A stretch of DNA of 64,000 bases from UBA7803 sp036381275 (GCA_036381275.1 DASVDC010000008.1:5613-69612); one strand, 5' to 3'. Positions 1 to 8,567 are shown, counted from the stretch's first letter. The notes: generated by a model from the letters alone, not told the origin. A program made the numbers and translations.

Positions 1-1795
1 CGCGCATCATGCCCATCTGCATGTGGTAGAGCAGGTGGCAATGGAACGCCCAGGGTCCCGGCTCGTTCGCGCTGATCAGCAGGCTCACCCGTTCCGCGGG
101 CTTCACGCTCAGCGTGTGCTTGAACGGCAGCCGGTCGCTCTGGCCGTTCTCCAGCTCCATGAACATGCCGTGCAGATGGATCGGGTGTTCCATCATCGTG
201 TCGTTGACCAGCACGAGACGGATCCGCTCGCCGTACGGGAAGTGGATCGGTGCGTTCACCTCGTGCAGCTCCCGGCCGTCGAACGACCACATGTAGCGCT
301 CCATGTTGCCGGTCAGGTGCAGCTCGAGGGTGTGCGACGGTGCGCGCCGGTCGGGCGGCGCGGCCGCGTTGCGCAGGTCCGCGTAGGTCAGCACCCGGTG
401 CTCGGCCGTCTCGAATCCGGCGCCGGGCTCGGCCAGACGGTTGCGCTGAATCTCGGCGACGGCCGTGTTGCCCGGGCCGTGGCCATCCGGCCCGTGCCGG
501 GCGACCACCGGACCGGGCGGCCGCGGACCCGGCTCGGCCGAGCGTACCCGCGCGGGGGCGGCGTGGTGGTGCGCGTGATCGACCTGCGCGGCAGGTGTTC
601 CGTGGTGATGTGCGTGCTCGCCGTGGGCGCCATGGCCGCTGCCGTGATCCATGCCCATGTCGATCATGGTCCGGCGCGGCGGCTCGCGCAGCGGCGGCAC
701 CGGCGCGGTCAGGCCGGGGCGCGGCGCGAGCGTGCCGCGGGCGAAGCCGCTGCGGTCGAGCGATTCGGCCATCAGCGTGTGGGCGCCGTCGCCGGGGGGC
801 GTGACGATCACGTCGTAGGTCTCCGCCACCGCGATCTGCAACTCGTCCGTCTCGACCGGCTCGACGTTCTGGCCGTCGGCCTGAACCACCGTCATCGGCA
901 CGTCCGGGATGCGCACGTTGAAGTAGGTCATCGCGGATGCGTTGATCAGACGCAGCCGCACCCGTTCGCCGGGCCGGTACAGCGCGGTCCAGTTCGCGAG
1001 CGGATCGAGCCCGTTCATCAGGTAGGTGTACGTCGCGCCGCTGACGTCGGCGATGTCGGTGGGCGTCATCCGCATCCGGCCCCAGGCGAGACGGTCCTGC
1101 AGTGTGGCCTCGAGACCCTCCTCGCGGACGTCACGAACGAACTCGGCGAGCGTGCGCTGCTGGTAGTTGTAGTAGGTGCTCTGCTTCTTCAGCCGGGCGA
1201 GCAGCCGGTACGGGTTCTCGAACGTCCAGTCGGAGAGCACCACCACGTAGTCGCGCTCGTAGCGGAACGGCTCGGGCTCGCGCGGGTGAATCACGAGCGG
1301 TCCGTACAGGCCGGTCTGCTCCTGCAGCCCGGAATGGGAGTGGTACCAGTAGGTGCCGTACTGGCGCACCGGAAAGCGGGCTTCGAACGTCTCGCCCGGC
1401 GAGATGCCGGGGAAGCTGACCCCCGGCACGCCGTCCATCCGGTACGGCAGCAGCACGCCGTGCCAGTGAACCGAGGTGTCCTCGTCCAGATGATTCTCGA
1501 TGCGCAGCACCGCCTCGCGGCCTTCCCACAGCTCGATCAGCGGGCCGGGCAGGGAGCCGTTCAACGTCGTGGCAGCGGCGCGGCGGCCGGCGATGCGGAG
1601 CGACTCGCCGCGCACCGCGAGCGTCACGGCGACGTCGCGCGGCGCGCCGCCGGCCACGCGGGCGGCGCTGCCGGCCGCCGAGCCGCCGCCCGCGTAGGCG
1701 GGCAGCCACCGGGTGAATGCTCCGAGCGCGCCGGCGGCGGCCCCGGCCTTCAACAGCCGGCGGCGGCCGGCATCGAACGTTCGGGTCCGGCGCAT
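1..1795 (-). CDS. copA: CopA-type multicopper oxidase, 3' end cut by the window edge
   Basis: Periplasmic copper oxidase of the PcoA/CopA resistance family; the family oxidises Cu(I) to less toxic Cu(II). About 598 residues are visible. The N-terminus has a twin-arginine signal (RRRLLKAG, residues 11-18), so folded Tat export is expected. Copper-ligand motifs are HWHG near residue 110, YHSHSG near 151, then HPIHLHG and, at the edge, HCHLLYHMQMG, which gives the type-1 and trinuclear sites. A His/Met-rich stretch in the middle (MGMDHGSGHG and HAHHHG) is typical of PcoA-like enzymes. The ATG lies 4 bases after the ATPase stop, so the two are co-transcribed. Only the last residues and stop codon are missing. 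The frame continues without a break from residue 1 to the edge. Confidence 0.93.
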   Translation of the reverse strand, partial: MRRTRTFDAGRRRLLKAGAAAGALGAFTRWLPAYAGGGSAAGSAARVAGGAPRDVAVTLAVRGESLRIAGRRAAATTLNGSLPGPLIELWEGREAVLRIENHLDEDTSVHWHGVLLPYRMDGVPGVSFPGISPGETFEARFPVRQYGTYWYHSHSGLQEQTGLYGPLVIHPREPEPFRYERDYVVVLSDWTFENPYRLLARLKKQSTYYNYQQRTLAEFVRDVREEGLEATLQDRLAWGRMRMTPTDIADVSGATYTYLMNGLDPLANWTALYRPGERVRLRLINASAMTYFNVRIPDVPMTVVQADGQNVEPVETDELQIAVAETYDVIVTPPGDGAHTLMAESLDRSGFARGTLAPRPGLTAPVPPLREPPRRTMIDMGMDHGSGHGAHGEHAHHHGTPAAQVDHAHHHAAPARVRSAEPGPRPPGPVVARHGPDGHGPGNTAVAEIQRNRLAEPGAGFETAEHRVLTYADLRNAAAPPDRRAPSHTLELHLTGNMERYMWSFDGRELHEVNAPIHFPYGERIRLVLVNDTMMEHPIHLHGMFMELENGQSDRLPFKHTLSVKPAERVSLLISANEPGPWAFHCHLLYHMQMGMMR

Positions 1796-1799
1796 CGGG

Positions 1800-4094
1800 T
1801 CAGATCTCCACGTTCCGCAGGCGCAGCGCGTTGCCGATCACCGAGACCGAGCTCAGGCTCATCGCAGCTGCCGCGATCATCGGGCTCAGCAACAAGCCGA
1901 GCCACGGATACAGCACCCCCGCGGCGATCGGTACGCCCAGGCTGTTGTAGACGAACGCGAGAAACAGGTTCTGGCGGATGTTGCGCATGGTCGCGGCGCT
2001 CAGCGCCCGCGCCCGGGCGACGCCGCGCAGGTCGCCGCGCATCAGCGTGACCCCGGCGCTCTCCATCGCGACGTCGGTGCCGGTGCCCATCGCGATACCG
2101 ACGTCCGCCTGCGCCAGCGCCGGCGCGTCGTTGATGCCGTCGCCGGCCATCGCGACCACCGCTCCGTGCTGCTGCAGCTCGCGCACGATCCGGTGTTTGT
2201 CCTCCGGTGAAACCTCGGCGTGCACCTCGTCGATGCCGACCCGGGCGGCGACCGCGCGGGCCGTCGCTTCGCTGTCGCCGGTGAGCATCACCACTTTCAC
2301 GCCGAGCCGGTGCAGGCGCGCGATCGCGTCCGGCGTGGTCTCCTTGATCGGGTCGGCGACGCTCACGAGGCCCGCCGCGCCACCGTCCACCGCGACGAAC
2401 ATCACCGTCTCGCCCTCGCGGCGGTACTGCTCAGCGCGCTCGAACAGCGCGCCGTCGGCGGCGCCGAGCCGCTCCAGCAGACGGCGGTTACCGATCGCGA
2501 CCCGCCGGCCGTCCACCGTGGCGACGACACCGGCACCGGTGATCGATTCGAAGTCGCCGGCCGGCTCGATCGGCACGCCGCGCGCCCGCGCGCCGCCGAC
2601 CACCGCGGCGGCCAGCGGATGCTCGCTCTGGGCCTCCGCGGCGGCGGCGAGCCGCAGCAGCTCGTCCTCGGTGAAACCGCCGACCGGCTCGATCCGCACG
2701 AGCCCGGGCCGCCCTTCGGTGAGCGTGCCGGTCTTGTCGACCACCACCACGTCCACCTTCTCGAGGGTTTCCAGCGCCGCGGCGTCACGGATCAGCACGC
2801 CGTGCTGCGCGCCTTTGCCGGTGCCCACCATGATGGACATCGGCGTCGCGAGGCCGAGCGCGCAGGGGCAGGCGATGATCAGCACCGCCACCGCGTTGAC
2901 CAATGCGTAGCTCATCGCCGGCTGCGGGCCCCACAGCGCCCAGACGACGAAGGTGATCACGGCGGTGGCGATCACCGCCGGCACGAACCAGGCCGAGACG
3001 GTGTCCGCGAGGCGCTGGATCGGCGCGCGGCTGCGCTGGGCCTCGGCGACCATCTGCACGATCTGCGCGAGCACCGTCTCCTCGCCGACACGGGTCGCGG
3101 TCATCACGAAGCTCCCGGTGCCGTTCACGGTGCCGCCGGTAACGGTATCGCCCGGCGTCTTCTGCACCGGCAGCGGTTCGCCGGTGATCATCGACTCGTC
3201 CACGGCGCTGCGGCCCTCGTCGACGGTGCCGTCCACCGGAACCCGCTCGCCGGGGCGCACCCGCAGCCGGTCGCCCCGCTGCACCGCCTCGAGTGCGATC
3301 TCCTCCTCGCTGCCGTCGGCACCGAGGCGTCGCGCGGTGGGCGGCGTGAGCTCGAGCAGCGCCCGGATCGCGCCGGACGTACGGCTGCGGGCGCGCAGCT
3401 CCAGCACCTGGCCGAGCAGCACCAGCGTGACGATCACCGCGGCGGCCTCGAAGTAGACGCCGACCCGGCCGTCGTGGGACCGGAACGCCTCCGGGAACAC
3501 GCCGGGCGCGACGGCGGCCACGACCGAGTACAGGTAGGCCACGCTGACCCCGAGCGCGATCAGCGTGAACATGTTCAGATGGCGGTTGCGCACCGACTGT
3601 GCGCCGCGCACCAGGAACGGCCAGCCGCCCCACAGCACCACCGGCGTCGCGAGCAGGAGCTGGGCCCACGCGGCGATGCCGCCGGGGACCGCCTGGTGGA
3701 GGCCGAGCGCGGGCAGCATCTCCGCCATCGAATAGACGAACAGCGGCAGCGTCAGCAGCCCGCTCACCCACAGCCGCCGTGTCATGTCGTCGAGCTCGGT
3801 GGTGTCCTCCTCGCCGACGGGGACGCCGGCGGGCTCGAGCGCCATCCCGCAGATCGGGCAGCTCGACGCCCGCACGTCGCGCACCTCGGGGTGCATCGGG
3901 CAGGTGTAGATGGTGCCCCGGTAGCCGGGGGGCACGCGGTCGTAGCGTCCGCCGGAGCGGCCGGCCGCAGCGCCGTGGTGGTGCGTGTGCCCGGCATCGG
4001 CGTGGCCGCAGTGCTCGTGCTCCGCCGCGTGCCCGCAATGCTCGTGTGCTGCCTCGTGCCGGCAGTGTTCGTGGGATCGGCTGTCGGGTGTCAT
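1800..4094 (-). CDS. Copper-exporting P1B-type ATPase with His/Cys-rich N-terminus
   Basis: Inner-membrane Cu(I) efflux pump, 764 residues. Residues 8-41 contain three HEHC-type repeats about 9 residues apart, followed by a His run. A heavy-metal-binding segment (YTCPMHP near 62 and CPICGM near 80) stands in place of the usual HMA domain. Catalytic core: TGEP actuator loop, CPC at 409-411 in the sixth membrane helix, phosphorylated Asp453 in DKTGTLTEG, and the GDGINDAPAL hinge. The last helices carry YN and MSLSS motifs expected of Cu(I) pumps. I chose the ATG preceded by AAGG; the frame stays open upstream but into the csoR promoter and gene. It is transcribed divergently from csoR and followed by the multicopper oxidase. 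Repression by CsoR and induction by copper are inferred from layout. Confidence 0.94.
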   Translation of the reverse strand: MTPDSRSHEHCRHEAAHEHCGHAAEHEHCGHADAGHTHHHGAAAGRSGGRYDRVPPGYRGTIYTCPMHPEVRDVRASSCPICGMALEPAGVPVGEEDTTELDDMTRRLWVSGLLTLPLFVYSMAEMLPALGLHQAVPGGIAAWAQLLLATPVVLWGGWPFLVRGAQSVRNRHLNMFTLIALGVSVAYLYSVVAAVAPGVFPEAFRSHDGRVGVYFEAAAVIVTLVLLGQVLELRARSRTSGAIRALLELTPPTARRLGADGSEEEIALEAVQRGDRLRVRPGERVPVDGTVDEGRSAVDESMITGEPLPVQKTPGDTVTGGTVNGTGSFVMTATRVGEETVLAQIVQMVAEAQRSRAPIQRLADTVSAWFVPAVIATAVITFVVWALWGPQPAMSYALVNAVAVLIIACPCALGLATPMSIMVGTGKGAQHGVLIRDAAALETLEKVDVVVVDKTGTLTEGRPGLVRIEPVGGFTEDELLRLAAAAEAQSEHPLAAAVVGGARARGVPIEPAGDFESITGAGVVATVDGRRVAIGNRRLLERLGAADGALFERAEQYRREGETVMFVAVDGGAAGLVSVADPIKETTPDAIARLHRLGVKVVMLTGDSEATARAVAARVGIDEVHAEVSPEDKHRIVRELQQHGAVVAMAGDGINDAPALAQADVGIAMGTGTDVAMESAGVTLMRGDLRGVARARALSAATMRNIRQNLFLAFVYNSLGVPIAAGVLYPWLGLLLSPMIAAAAMSLSSVSVIGNALRLRNVEI

Positions 4095-4141
4095 CGGATT
4101 GCCTTGCGGCGCCCGCATCGCTAAGATTGCCGCATACCCTA

Positions 4142-4156
4142 TACCCCTATGGAGTA
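4142..4156. promoter_or_regulatory. Probable CsoR operator
   Basis: An imperfect 15-base palindrome (tacccctatggagta) in the 72 bases between the divergent ATPase and csoR genes. The arms read TACYCC and GGRGTA around a TAT centre, which resembles the C/G-tract palindromes bound by CsoR-family tetramers. It ends only 7 bases before the first csoR ATG, so binding would block csoR initiation and probably the ATPase promoter too. Function is inferred from symmetry and position. Confidence 0.5.
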
Positions 4157-4166
4157 AAAGGCAATG

Positions 4167-4436
4167 ATGGCGGATCACCAGGCGACCATCCGGCGGCTGA
4201 AACGGATCGAGGGACAGGTGCGGGGCGTGATCCGGATGGTGGAAGAGGATCGTTACTGTATCGACATCCTGCAGCAGATCAGCGCGATCCGCGCCGCGCT
4301 CACCAAGGCCGAGAGCGAGATCCTGAACGCCCACGCGGCGAGCTGCGTCGAGCAGGCCATCAGCAGCGGCGACGCGCAGGCGCAGCGCAAGACCTTCCGC
4401 GAGCTGGTGAAGCTGTTCGAGGGGGTGCGGCGCTGA
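4167..4436 (+). CDS. csoR: CsoR-family copper-sensing repressor
   Basis: All-helical metal-sensing repressor of about 89 residues. The start (RLKRIEGQVRGVIRM) is the DUF156 signature. The Cu(I) ligands have the CsoR pattern: Cys in YCIDILQQ, then His and Cys in AHAASC (H-x3-C on helix 2). That C-H-C set separates it from RcnR and FrmR. Two adjacent ATGs exist at 4164 and 4167; the second gives better spacing from AAAAGG and is preferred, though 4164 is possible. Being divergent from a copper ATPase fits Cu(I)-released repression of both genes. Confidence 0.92.
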   Translation: MADHQATIRRLKRIEGQVRGVIRMVEEDRYCIDILQQISAIRAALTKAESEILNAHAASCVEQAISSGDAQAQRKTFRELVKLFEGVRR

Positions 4437-4446
4437 CTCGAAGCTT

Positions 4447-4530
4447 CTGTGGGAGCGGCCTCCGGCCGCGAATGGAGTCGACGTTCGCGGCCGGAGGCCG
4501 CTCCCACAGGCCGGAGGCCGCTCCCACAGG
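4447..4530. repeat. REP-type palindrome pair after csoR
   Basis: An inverted repeat: ctgtgggagcggcctcc on the left and its reverse complement on the right, separated by a short centre. The right arm is then repeated once more, so one left arm faces two right arms. It lies between the convergent ends of csoR and the amidase gene and could act as a bidirectional terminator or mRNA-stabilising hairpin. The same element occurs at many other gene ends in this window. Confidence 0.85.
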
Positions 4531-4541
4531 TTGGCCGGTTC

Positions 4542-6173
4542 CTACCGTGCGGGCCGCTCCAGCGTCGGCACGAACGCCGGCTTCCGACGCCATCCGGTCG
4601 TCTGCTCGAACGCGTACGCGATCCGGATCAGGCGCGGCTCGCTGAACGGCTCGCCGACGAACGCGATGCCGACCGGCAACCCGGCGACGTCGCCCGCGGG
4701 GACGCTGATGCTCGGGAAGCCGGACATCGCCGCCAGCGACGAGCTGCCGGCGATGTAGCGGTCGCCGGCGACCCAGTCGGTCTTCCAGGCGAACGAGCCC
4801 GCCAGCGTGACCAGCGCATCGAGCCGCTCGGTCTCGAGCAGCCGCCCCAGGATCTCCTGCATGCGCTGCGGCCCGTCCGCCAGCGCGCGCGTGTAGGCGG
4901 CGTCGTCGAGGCCGCCCTTCGCTTCCGCCCGGACGAACAGCTCCTGCCCGAAGACGGGCATCACCCGATCCGCGTGCGCCCGGTTCCAGACGATCAGCTC
5001 CGCCAGCGTATTCCGATCCTCCGGAACCGGATGGCTCGCGAGGTACGCGTTCAGGCCTGCCTTGAACTCGTAGAGCATCACGTCGAGCTCCGCATCGAAC
5101 AGGCGCTCCGGCAGTTCGGGCACCACGTCGTCCACCAGCACCGCGCCGAGCGCTTCGAGGCGGTCGAGCGCGGCCTGATAGATACGTTCGAGGGCCGGAT
5201 ATTCGCCGGCGCCGAAGTAACTGCGGTTCACGCCGATCCGGAGCCCCTCGAGGCGGGTCAGCGCCGGGTCGGGCAGGAACGACGTGCCGGCGGGAAAGCG
5301 CCGCGGAGCCGGGTCGCGCGGGTCGTGATCCACCAGCACGCCGAGCAGCAGCGCAGCGTCGGCCACGGTGCGCGCCATCGGACCCGCGGTGTCCTGCGTG
5401 TGGGAGATCGGGATGATGCCGTGCCGGCTCACGGTGCCGACCGTGGGCTTGATGCCGACGATGCCGTTGATCGCCGACGGGCAGACGATGGAGCCGTCGG
5501 TCTCGGTGCCGACCGCGAGCGGCGCGAGCCCGGCGGCCACGGCGACCGCGGAGCCGCTGGACGAGCCGCAGGGATTGCGGTCCAGCACGTAGGGGTTGCG
5601 CGTCTGGCCGCCGACGCTGCTCCAGCCGCTGGTGGAGTGCTCGCCGCGGAAGTTGGCCCACTCGCTCAGGTTCGCCTTGCCGAGCACCACCGCGCCGGCC
5701 GCGCGCAATCGCGTCACCAGGTGCGCGTCCTCCGGCGCCCGGTGATCGGCCAGCGCGAGCGAGCCGGCGTGGGTCGGCATGCGGTCGCCGGTGTCGATGT
5801 TGGCCTTCAGCACCACCGGCAGGCCGTGCAGCGGACCCTGCGGGCCCGCCTCCGCGAACGCCCGATCGAGCTCCGCGGCGATGCGCCGTGCGTCCGGATT
5901 CAGGTCGACGATCGCGTTGAGCCGCGGCCCGGCGTCGTCCAGCTCGGCGATGCGCGCGAGGAACGCGTCCGTGACCGCGGCGGCGGTCAGCTCGCCGCGC
6001 TCGAGCCGCGCGCGCAACTCCTCCGCGGTGAGTCCGGCGATCGCCTCGGCGTCGGGCGCCGCCGCCGGGGCCGCGAAGGCCGGATCGAAACCGACGGCTG
6101 CCAGCGCGATCAGAAGCGCCGCCCGGCGCGGACAGGCCGCCGCCCGGTACCCGACTCCGGCCGCGGCGCTCAC
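4542..6173 (-). CDS. Secreted amidase-signature (AS) family amidase
   Basis: Amidase-signature hydrolase, 543 residues, acting on C-N bonds; the substrate cannot be read from sequence. The Ser-cisSer-Lys triad is visible: Lys in VVLKANIDTG, the glycine/serine loop CGSSSGSAVAVAAG, and Ser in TETDGSIVCPS. A signal peptide (PRRAALLIALAAVGF then AFA-A) means export, unlike GatA. I set the start at a GTG whose last three bases with the next base (GTGA) overlap the folB stop; the frame is open further upstream but that part is a shadow of folB. It is the last gene of a tsaD-folB-amidase run. Close relatives are annotated as secreted 6-aminohexanoate- or glutamyl-tRNA-amidase-like proteins; it is not part of the gatCAB enzyme encoded at 52-55 kb. 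Confidence 0.87.
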   Translation of the reverse strand: MSAAAGVGYRAAACPRRAALLIALAAVGFDPAFAAPAAAPDAEAIAGLTAEELRARLERGELTAAAVTDAFLARIAELDDAGPRLNAIVDLNPDARRIAAELDRAFAEAGPQGPLHGLPVVLKANIDTGDRMPTHAGSLALADHRAPEDAHLVTRLRAAGAVVLGKANLSEWANFRGEHSTSGWSSVGGQTRNPYVLDRNPCGSSSGSAVAVAAGLAPLAVGTETDGSIVCPSAINGIVGIKPTVGTVSRHGIIPISHTQDTAGPMARTVADAALLLGVLVDHDPRDPAPRRFPAGTSFLPDPALTRLEGLRIGVNRSYFGAGEYPALERIYQAALDRLEALGAVLVDDVVPELPERLFDAELDVMLYEFKAGLNAYLASHPVPEDRNTLAELIVWNRAHADRVMPVFGQELFVRAEAKGGLDDAAYTRALADGPQRMQEILGRLLETERLDALVTLAGSFAWKTDWVAGDRYIAGSSSLAAMSGFPSISVPAGDVAGLPVGIAFVGEPFSEPRLIRIAYAFEQTTGWRRKPAFVPTLERPAR

Positions 6174-6526
6174 CGCTGCCGGCGCCGTTCGATCGCGACG
6201 CCCACGCCGCCGGCCTCCGGCAGCGCGGCGGGCTTCTCCACCTCGACCCGGACGCGCTCGACCGGAAACTCGTGCAGCAGGAGCTGGGCGATGTGCTCGG
6301 CCAGCGTCTCGACCAGCCGGAACCGGCCTTCCACGGTCAGCGCGGTCACTCGCCGCGCCGCGGCGGCGTAGTCCACCGCGTCGGCGATGTCGTCGGTGCG
6401 GGCCGCGCGGCTCGCGTCGGTCGTCATCGCGAAGCTGATCCGCACCGGCTGCGGCCGCTCCCGCTCGTGTGGAAGGATGCCGAGGATCGCCTCGACGGTG
6501 AGTGCGCGGACGAAGACGGTATCCAA
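6170..6526 (-). CDS. folB: Dihydroneopterin aldolase
   Basis: Folate-pathway enzyme of 118 residues that converts 7,8-dihydroneopterin to 6-hydroxymethyl-dihydropterin and glycolaldehyde. Family features: the opening FVRALTVEAILGILPHERERPQPV, here visible as LTVEAILGI with HERE; the central YAAAARRVTALTVEGRF helix; LVETLAEHIA; and the C-terminal strand with VEKPAALPEA. Length is normal. The start is TTG, directly after the tsaD stop codon, with GGGAGG at the very end of tsaD as its ribosome site, so expression depends on tsaD translation. Its stop overlaps the GTG of the amidase gene by four bases. Confidence 0.93.
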   Translation of the reverse strand: MDTVFVRALTVEAILGILPHERERPQPVRISFAMTTDASRAARTDDIADAVDYAAAARRVTALTVEGRFRLVETLAEHIAQLLLHEFPVERVRVEVEKPAALPEAGGVGVAIERRRQR

Positions 6527-7540
6527 TCAGCCTCCCGGGGGTGTGAGCTCGGTCAGGGGCCAGCGGGCCCGGGTATCGATGGCGAGACCGGCCATTTCGC
6601 CGGCCAGCAGCCGCTGACAGCCGGCGTAGGCGATCATCGCACCGTTGTCCGTGCACAGGCGCGGCGGCGCGTAGTAGATCGCCGCGTCGAGCCGGCGCTC
6701 GAGGCGCTCGCGCAGCCGCGTGTTCGCGCTGACGCCGCCGGCCACCACCAGATGCCGAACGCCGGTCTGCTCGATCGCGCGGCGGCACTTGATCACCAGC
6801 GTATCGACCACCGCCTCTTCGAACGCGCGGGCGATGTCGGCGCGGTCCTGCTCGTCGAGCGGCTGGTGTGCCGTGACGGTGTTGAGCGTGAACGTCTTCA
6901 GGCCGCTGAAGCTGAAATCGAGGCCGGGACGGTCGGTCATCGGCCTCGGGAAGCGGAAGCGGTCCGGATCACCCGCCTGCGCGCAGCGCGCGAGCTCCGG
7001 GCCGCCGGGATAGCCGAGCCCGAGCATCTTCGCCGCCTTGTCGAACGCCTCGCCCGCGGCGTCGTCCACCGATTCCCCGAGCAGCGCGTAATCGCCGAGG
7101 CGGTTCACCCGCACGAGCTGGGTGTGTCCGCCGGAGACCAGCAGCGCGACGAACGGCAGCGGCGGCCGGCGCTCGCCCATCAGCGGCGCGAGCAGGTGCG
7201 CCTCCATGTGGTGCACGGCGATCGCCGGAACGTCCAGGCTCCAGGCCAGCGCTCGGCCGAACGTGGCGCCGACCAGCAGCGCGCCGAGCAGCCCGGGTCC
7301 GGCGGTGTAGGCGATGCCGTCGAGGTCGGTCAGCCGGCAGCCGGCCCGCGCGAGCACCTCCTCGGTCAGCGGGACGAGCTTGCGGATGTGATCGCGCGAC
7401 GCGAGCTCGGGCACCACGCCGCCGTAGACCGCGTGCAGGTCCACCTGGCTGTGCAGCGCATCGGCCAGCAGGCCGCGCTCGGCGTGGTAGACGGCCACAC
7501 CGGTCTCGTCGCAGGAGGTTTCGATACCGAGCACCAGCAT
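6527..7540 (-). CDS. tsaD: tRNA N6-adenosine threonylcarbamoyltransferase TsaD
   Basis: Transfers threonylcarbamoyl to A37 of ANN-decoding tRNAs, working with TsaB, TsaC and TsaE. The 337-residue length is typical. Motifs: LGIETSCDETG at the start, the metal site HHMEAH near 113-118, LLVSGGHTQL for nucleotide binding, and VVAGGVSANTRLR near the C-terminus. It is divergent from rpsU, the arrangement found in many Gammaproteobacteria, and it heads the folB-amidase run. Confidence 0.97.
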   Translation of the reverse strand: MLVLGIETSCDETGVAVYHAERGLLADALHSQVDLHAVYGGVVPELASRDHIRKLVPLTEEVLARAGCRLTDLDGIAYTAGPGLLGALLVGATFGRALAWSLDVPAIAVHHMEAHLLAPLMGERRPPLPFVALLVSGGHTQLVRVNRLGDYALLGESVDDAAGEAFDKAAKMLGLGYPGGPELARCAQAGDPDRFRFPRPMTDRPGLDFSFSGLKTFTLNTVTAHQPLDEQDRADIARAFEEAVVDTLVIKCRRAIEQTGVRHLVVAGGVSANTRLRERLERRLDAAIYYAPPRLCTDNGAMIAYAGCQRLLAGEMAGLAIDTRARWPLTELTPPGG

Positions 7541-7565
7541 CCGGCCATGTTAACACTGCGAGGTT

Positions 7566-7593
7566 TTGCAAAGCCGGAGGATTGCTATAGAAT
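7566..7593 (+). promoter_or_regulatory. Candidate sigma-70 promoter for rpsU
   Basis: TTGCAA and TAGAAT hexamers separated by 16 bases, ending about 90 bases before the rpsU start in the intergenic region shared with tsaD. The match is moderate. The position suits the main promoter of the macromolecular-synthesis operon. Confidence 0.45.
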
Positions 7594-7684
7594 CCGCGAC
7601 CCTTGGCGATCCCGCTTCGGATCGGGGGCGTTCTCGCCCGATCGTTCCGGAGCCGGATCAGAACGAGAACCAATCGAGTCAACG

Positions 7685-7900
7685 ATGCCCAGTGTAAAGG
7701 TCAAAGAAAACGAACCGTTCGACGTCGCCCTGCGGCGTTTCAAGCGCTCCTGCGAGAAGGCCGGAGTGCTCTCCGAAGTCCGTCGCCGGGAGTTCTACGA
7801 GAAGCCCACCGCCGTGCGCAAGCGCAAGGCGGCCGCCGCCGTGAAGCGCCACGCGAAGAAGCTGCAGCGCGAGGCACGGCGCTTCGAGCGCAACTACTGA
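7685..7900 (+). CDS. rpsU: 30S ribosomal protein S21
   Basis: Small basic ribosomal protein of 71 residues, the usual length. It starts MPSVKVKENEPFDVALRRFKR and ends in a Lys/Arg-rich helix (KRHAKKLQREARRFERNY). S21 sits near the 3' end of 16S rRNA and assists Shine-Dalgarno pairing. It is the first gene of the rpsU-yqeY-dnaG-rpoD group; two hairpins follow it and may lower read-through to the less-needed downstream genes. Confidence 0.98.
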   Translation: MPSVKVKENEPFDVALRRFKRSCEKAGVLSEVRRREFYEKPTAVRKRKAAAAVKRHAKKLQREARRFERNY

Positions 7901-7912
7901 CGTCGTAGCACT

Positions 7913-7949
7913 GGGCCCGCTTCGGGCCCTCCGGCCCCCACCGGGGCCG
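7913..7949 (+). terminator. Two tandem GC-rich hairpins between rpsU and yqeY
   Basis: Hairpin 1 is GGGCCCG-CTT-CGGGCCC (7-bp stem, 7913-7929). Hairpin 2 is CGGCCCC with GGGGCCG around a 4-base loop (7932-7949). On the coding strand they are followed by an A run rather than T, so they are not canonical intrinsic terminators. E. coli has a partial terminator at the equivalent place after rpsU, so attenuation or RNA processing is plausible. Confidence 0.45.
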
Positions 7950-7981
7950 CCAAAAAAGGCCACATTCCCGGAGTGTCGCCG

Positions 7982-8434
7982 ATGTCCGAGTCGAAGCTGA
8001 AACAGACCATCGGCGCCCACACGGTCGCTGCGATGAAGGCTCGGGATCGGCAGCGCCTGGGTGTGCTGCGCCTGATCAATTCCGAGATCAAGCGGGTCGA
8101 GGTCGACGAGCGCCGTACGCTGTCGGATCAGGATGTCGTGAGCGTGCTGAACCGGATGGTGAAGCAACGCCAGGACTCGCTCTCGCAGTACGAGGCGGCC
8201 GGGCGCGAAGACCTCGCCGAGCAGGAGCGCTACGAGATCGACGTGGTCCGGGAGTTCCTGCCGGAGCCGCTCGACGACGATGCGCTCGAGGGGCTGATCG
8301 TCGCCGCGATCCGCGACACCGGCGCGCAGTCGATGCGCGACATGGGCAAGGTGATGAACCTGCTGCGCCCGCAGGTGGAAGGCCGGGCCGACATGGCCGT
8401 GGTGAGCGGCAAGGTCAAGGCCAAGCTCGGCTGA
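7982..8434 (+). CDS. yqeY: GatB/YqeY-family protein
   Basis: A 150-residue YqeY-domain protein, related to the tail domain of GatB, with no established activity. The sequence is typical: LKQTIGAHTVAAMKARD at the start, LGVLRLINSEIK, REFLPEPLDDD and a C-terminal VEGRADMAVVSGKVKAKLG that resembles the tRNA-contact end of GatB. The ATG follows CCCGGAG with 8-9 bases spacing; a GTG three codons earlier is less likely. It is normally found between rpsU and dnaG, as here. Confidence 0.93.
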   Translation: MSESKLKQTIGAHTVAAMKARDRQRLGVLRLINSEIKRVEVDERRTLSDQDVVSVLNRMVKQRQDSLSQYEAAGREDLAEQERYEIDVVREFLPEPLDDDALEGLIVAAIRDTGAQSMRDMGKVMNLLRPQVEGRADMAVVSGKVKAKLG

Positions 8435-8567
8435 CCCGGCGGCGGCGCGCTCGCGCCGCGGGACCGCTTCCGGCGGGTACCGCGACATTCGGTTCACAGA
8501 CACGGGGCGCCGCGGCGGCCGATAATCGGCCGTCACCGTGAGCGCTCGGAGAGGTTCGGCAACGTCC

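Noticed and set aside
23..2050. 675-residue plus-strand frame
   Set aside because: Antisense of the multicopper oxidase and ATPase genes; Arg/His/Ala-rich with no family motif, a usual result of high GC.
2220..4124. 634-residue plus-strand frame over the copper ATPase
   Set aside because: Complement of a gene with complete P-type ATPase motifs; composition is typical of shadow frames.
6174..6788. N-terminal extension of the amidase gene to 748 residues
   Set aside because: The added part is the out-of-frame image of folB and tsaD; the signal peptide and GTGA overlap fix the start at 6173.
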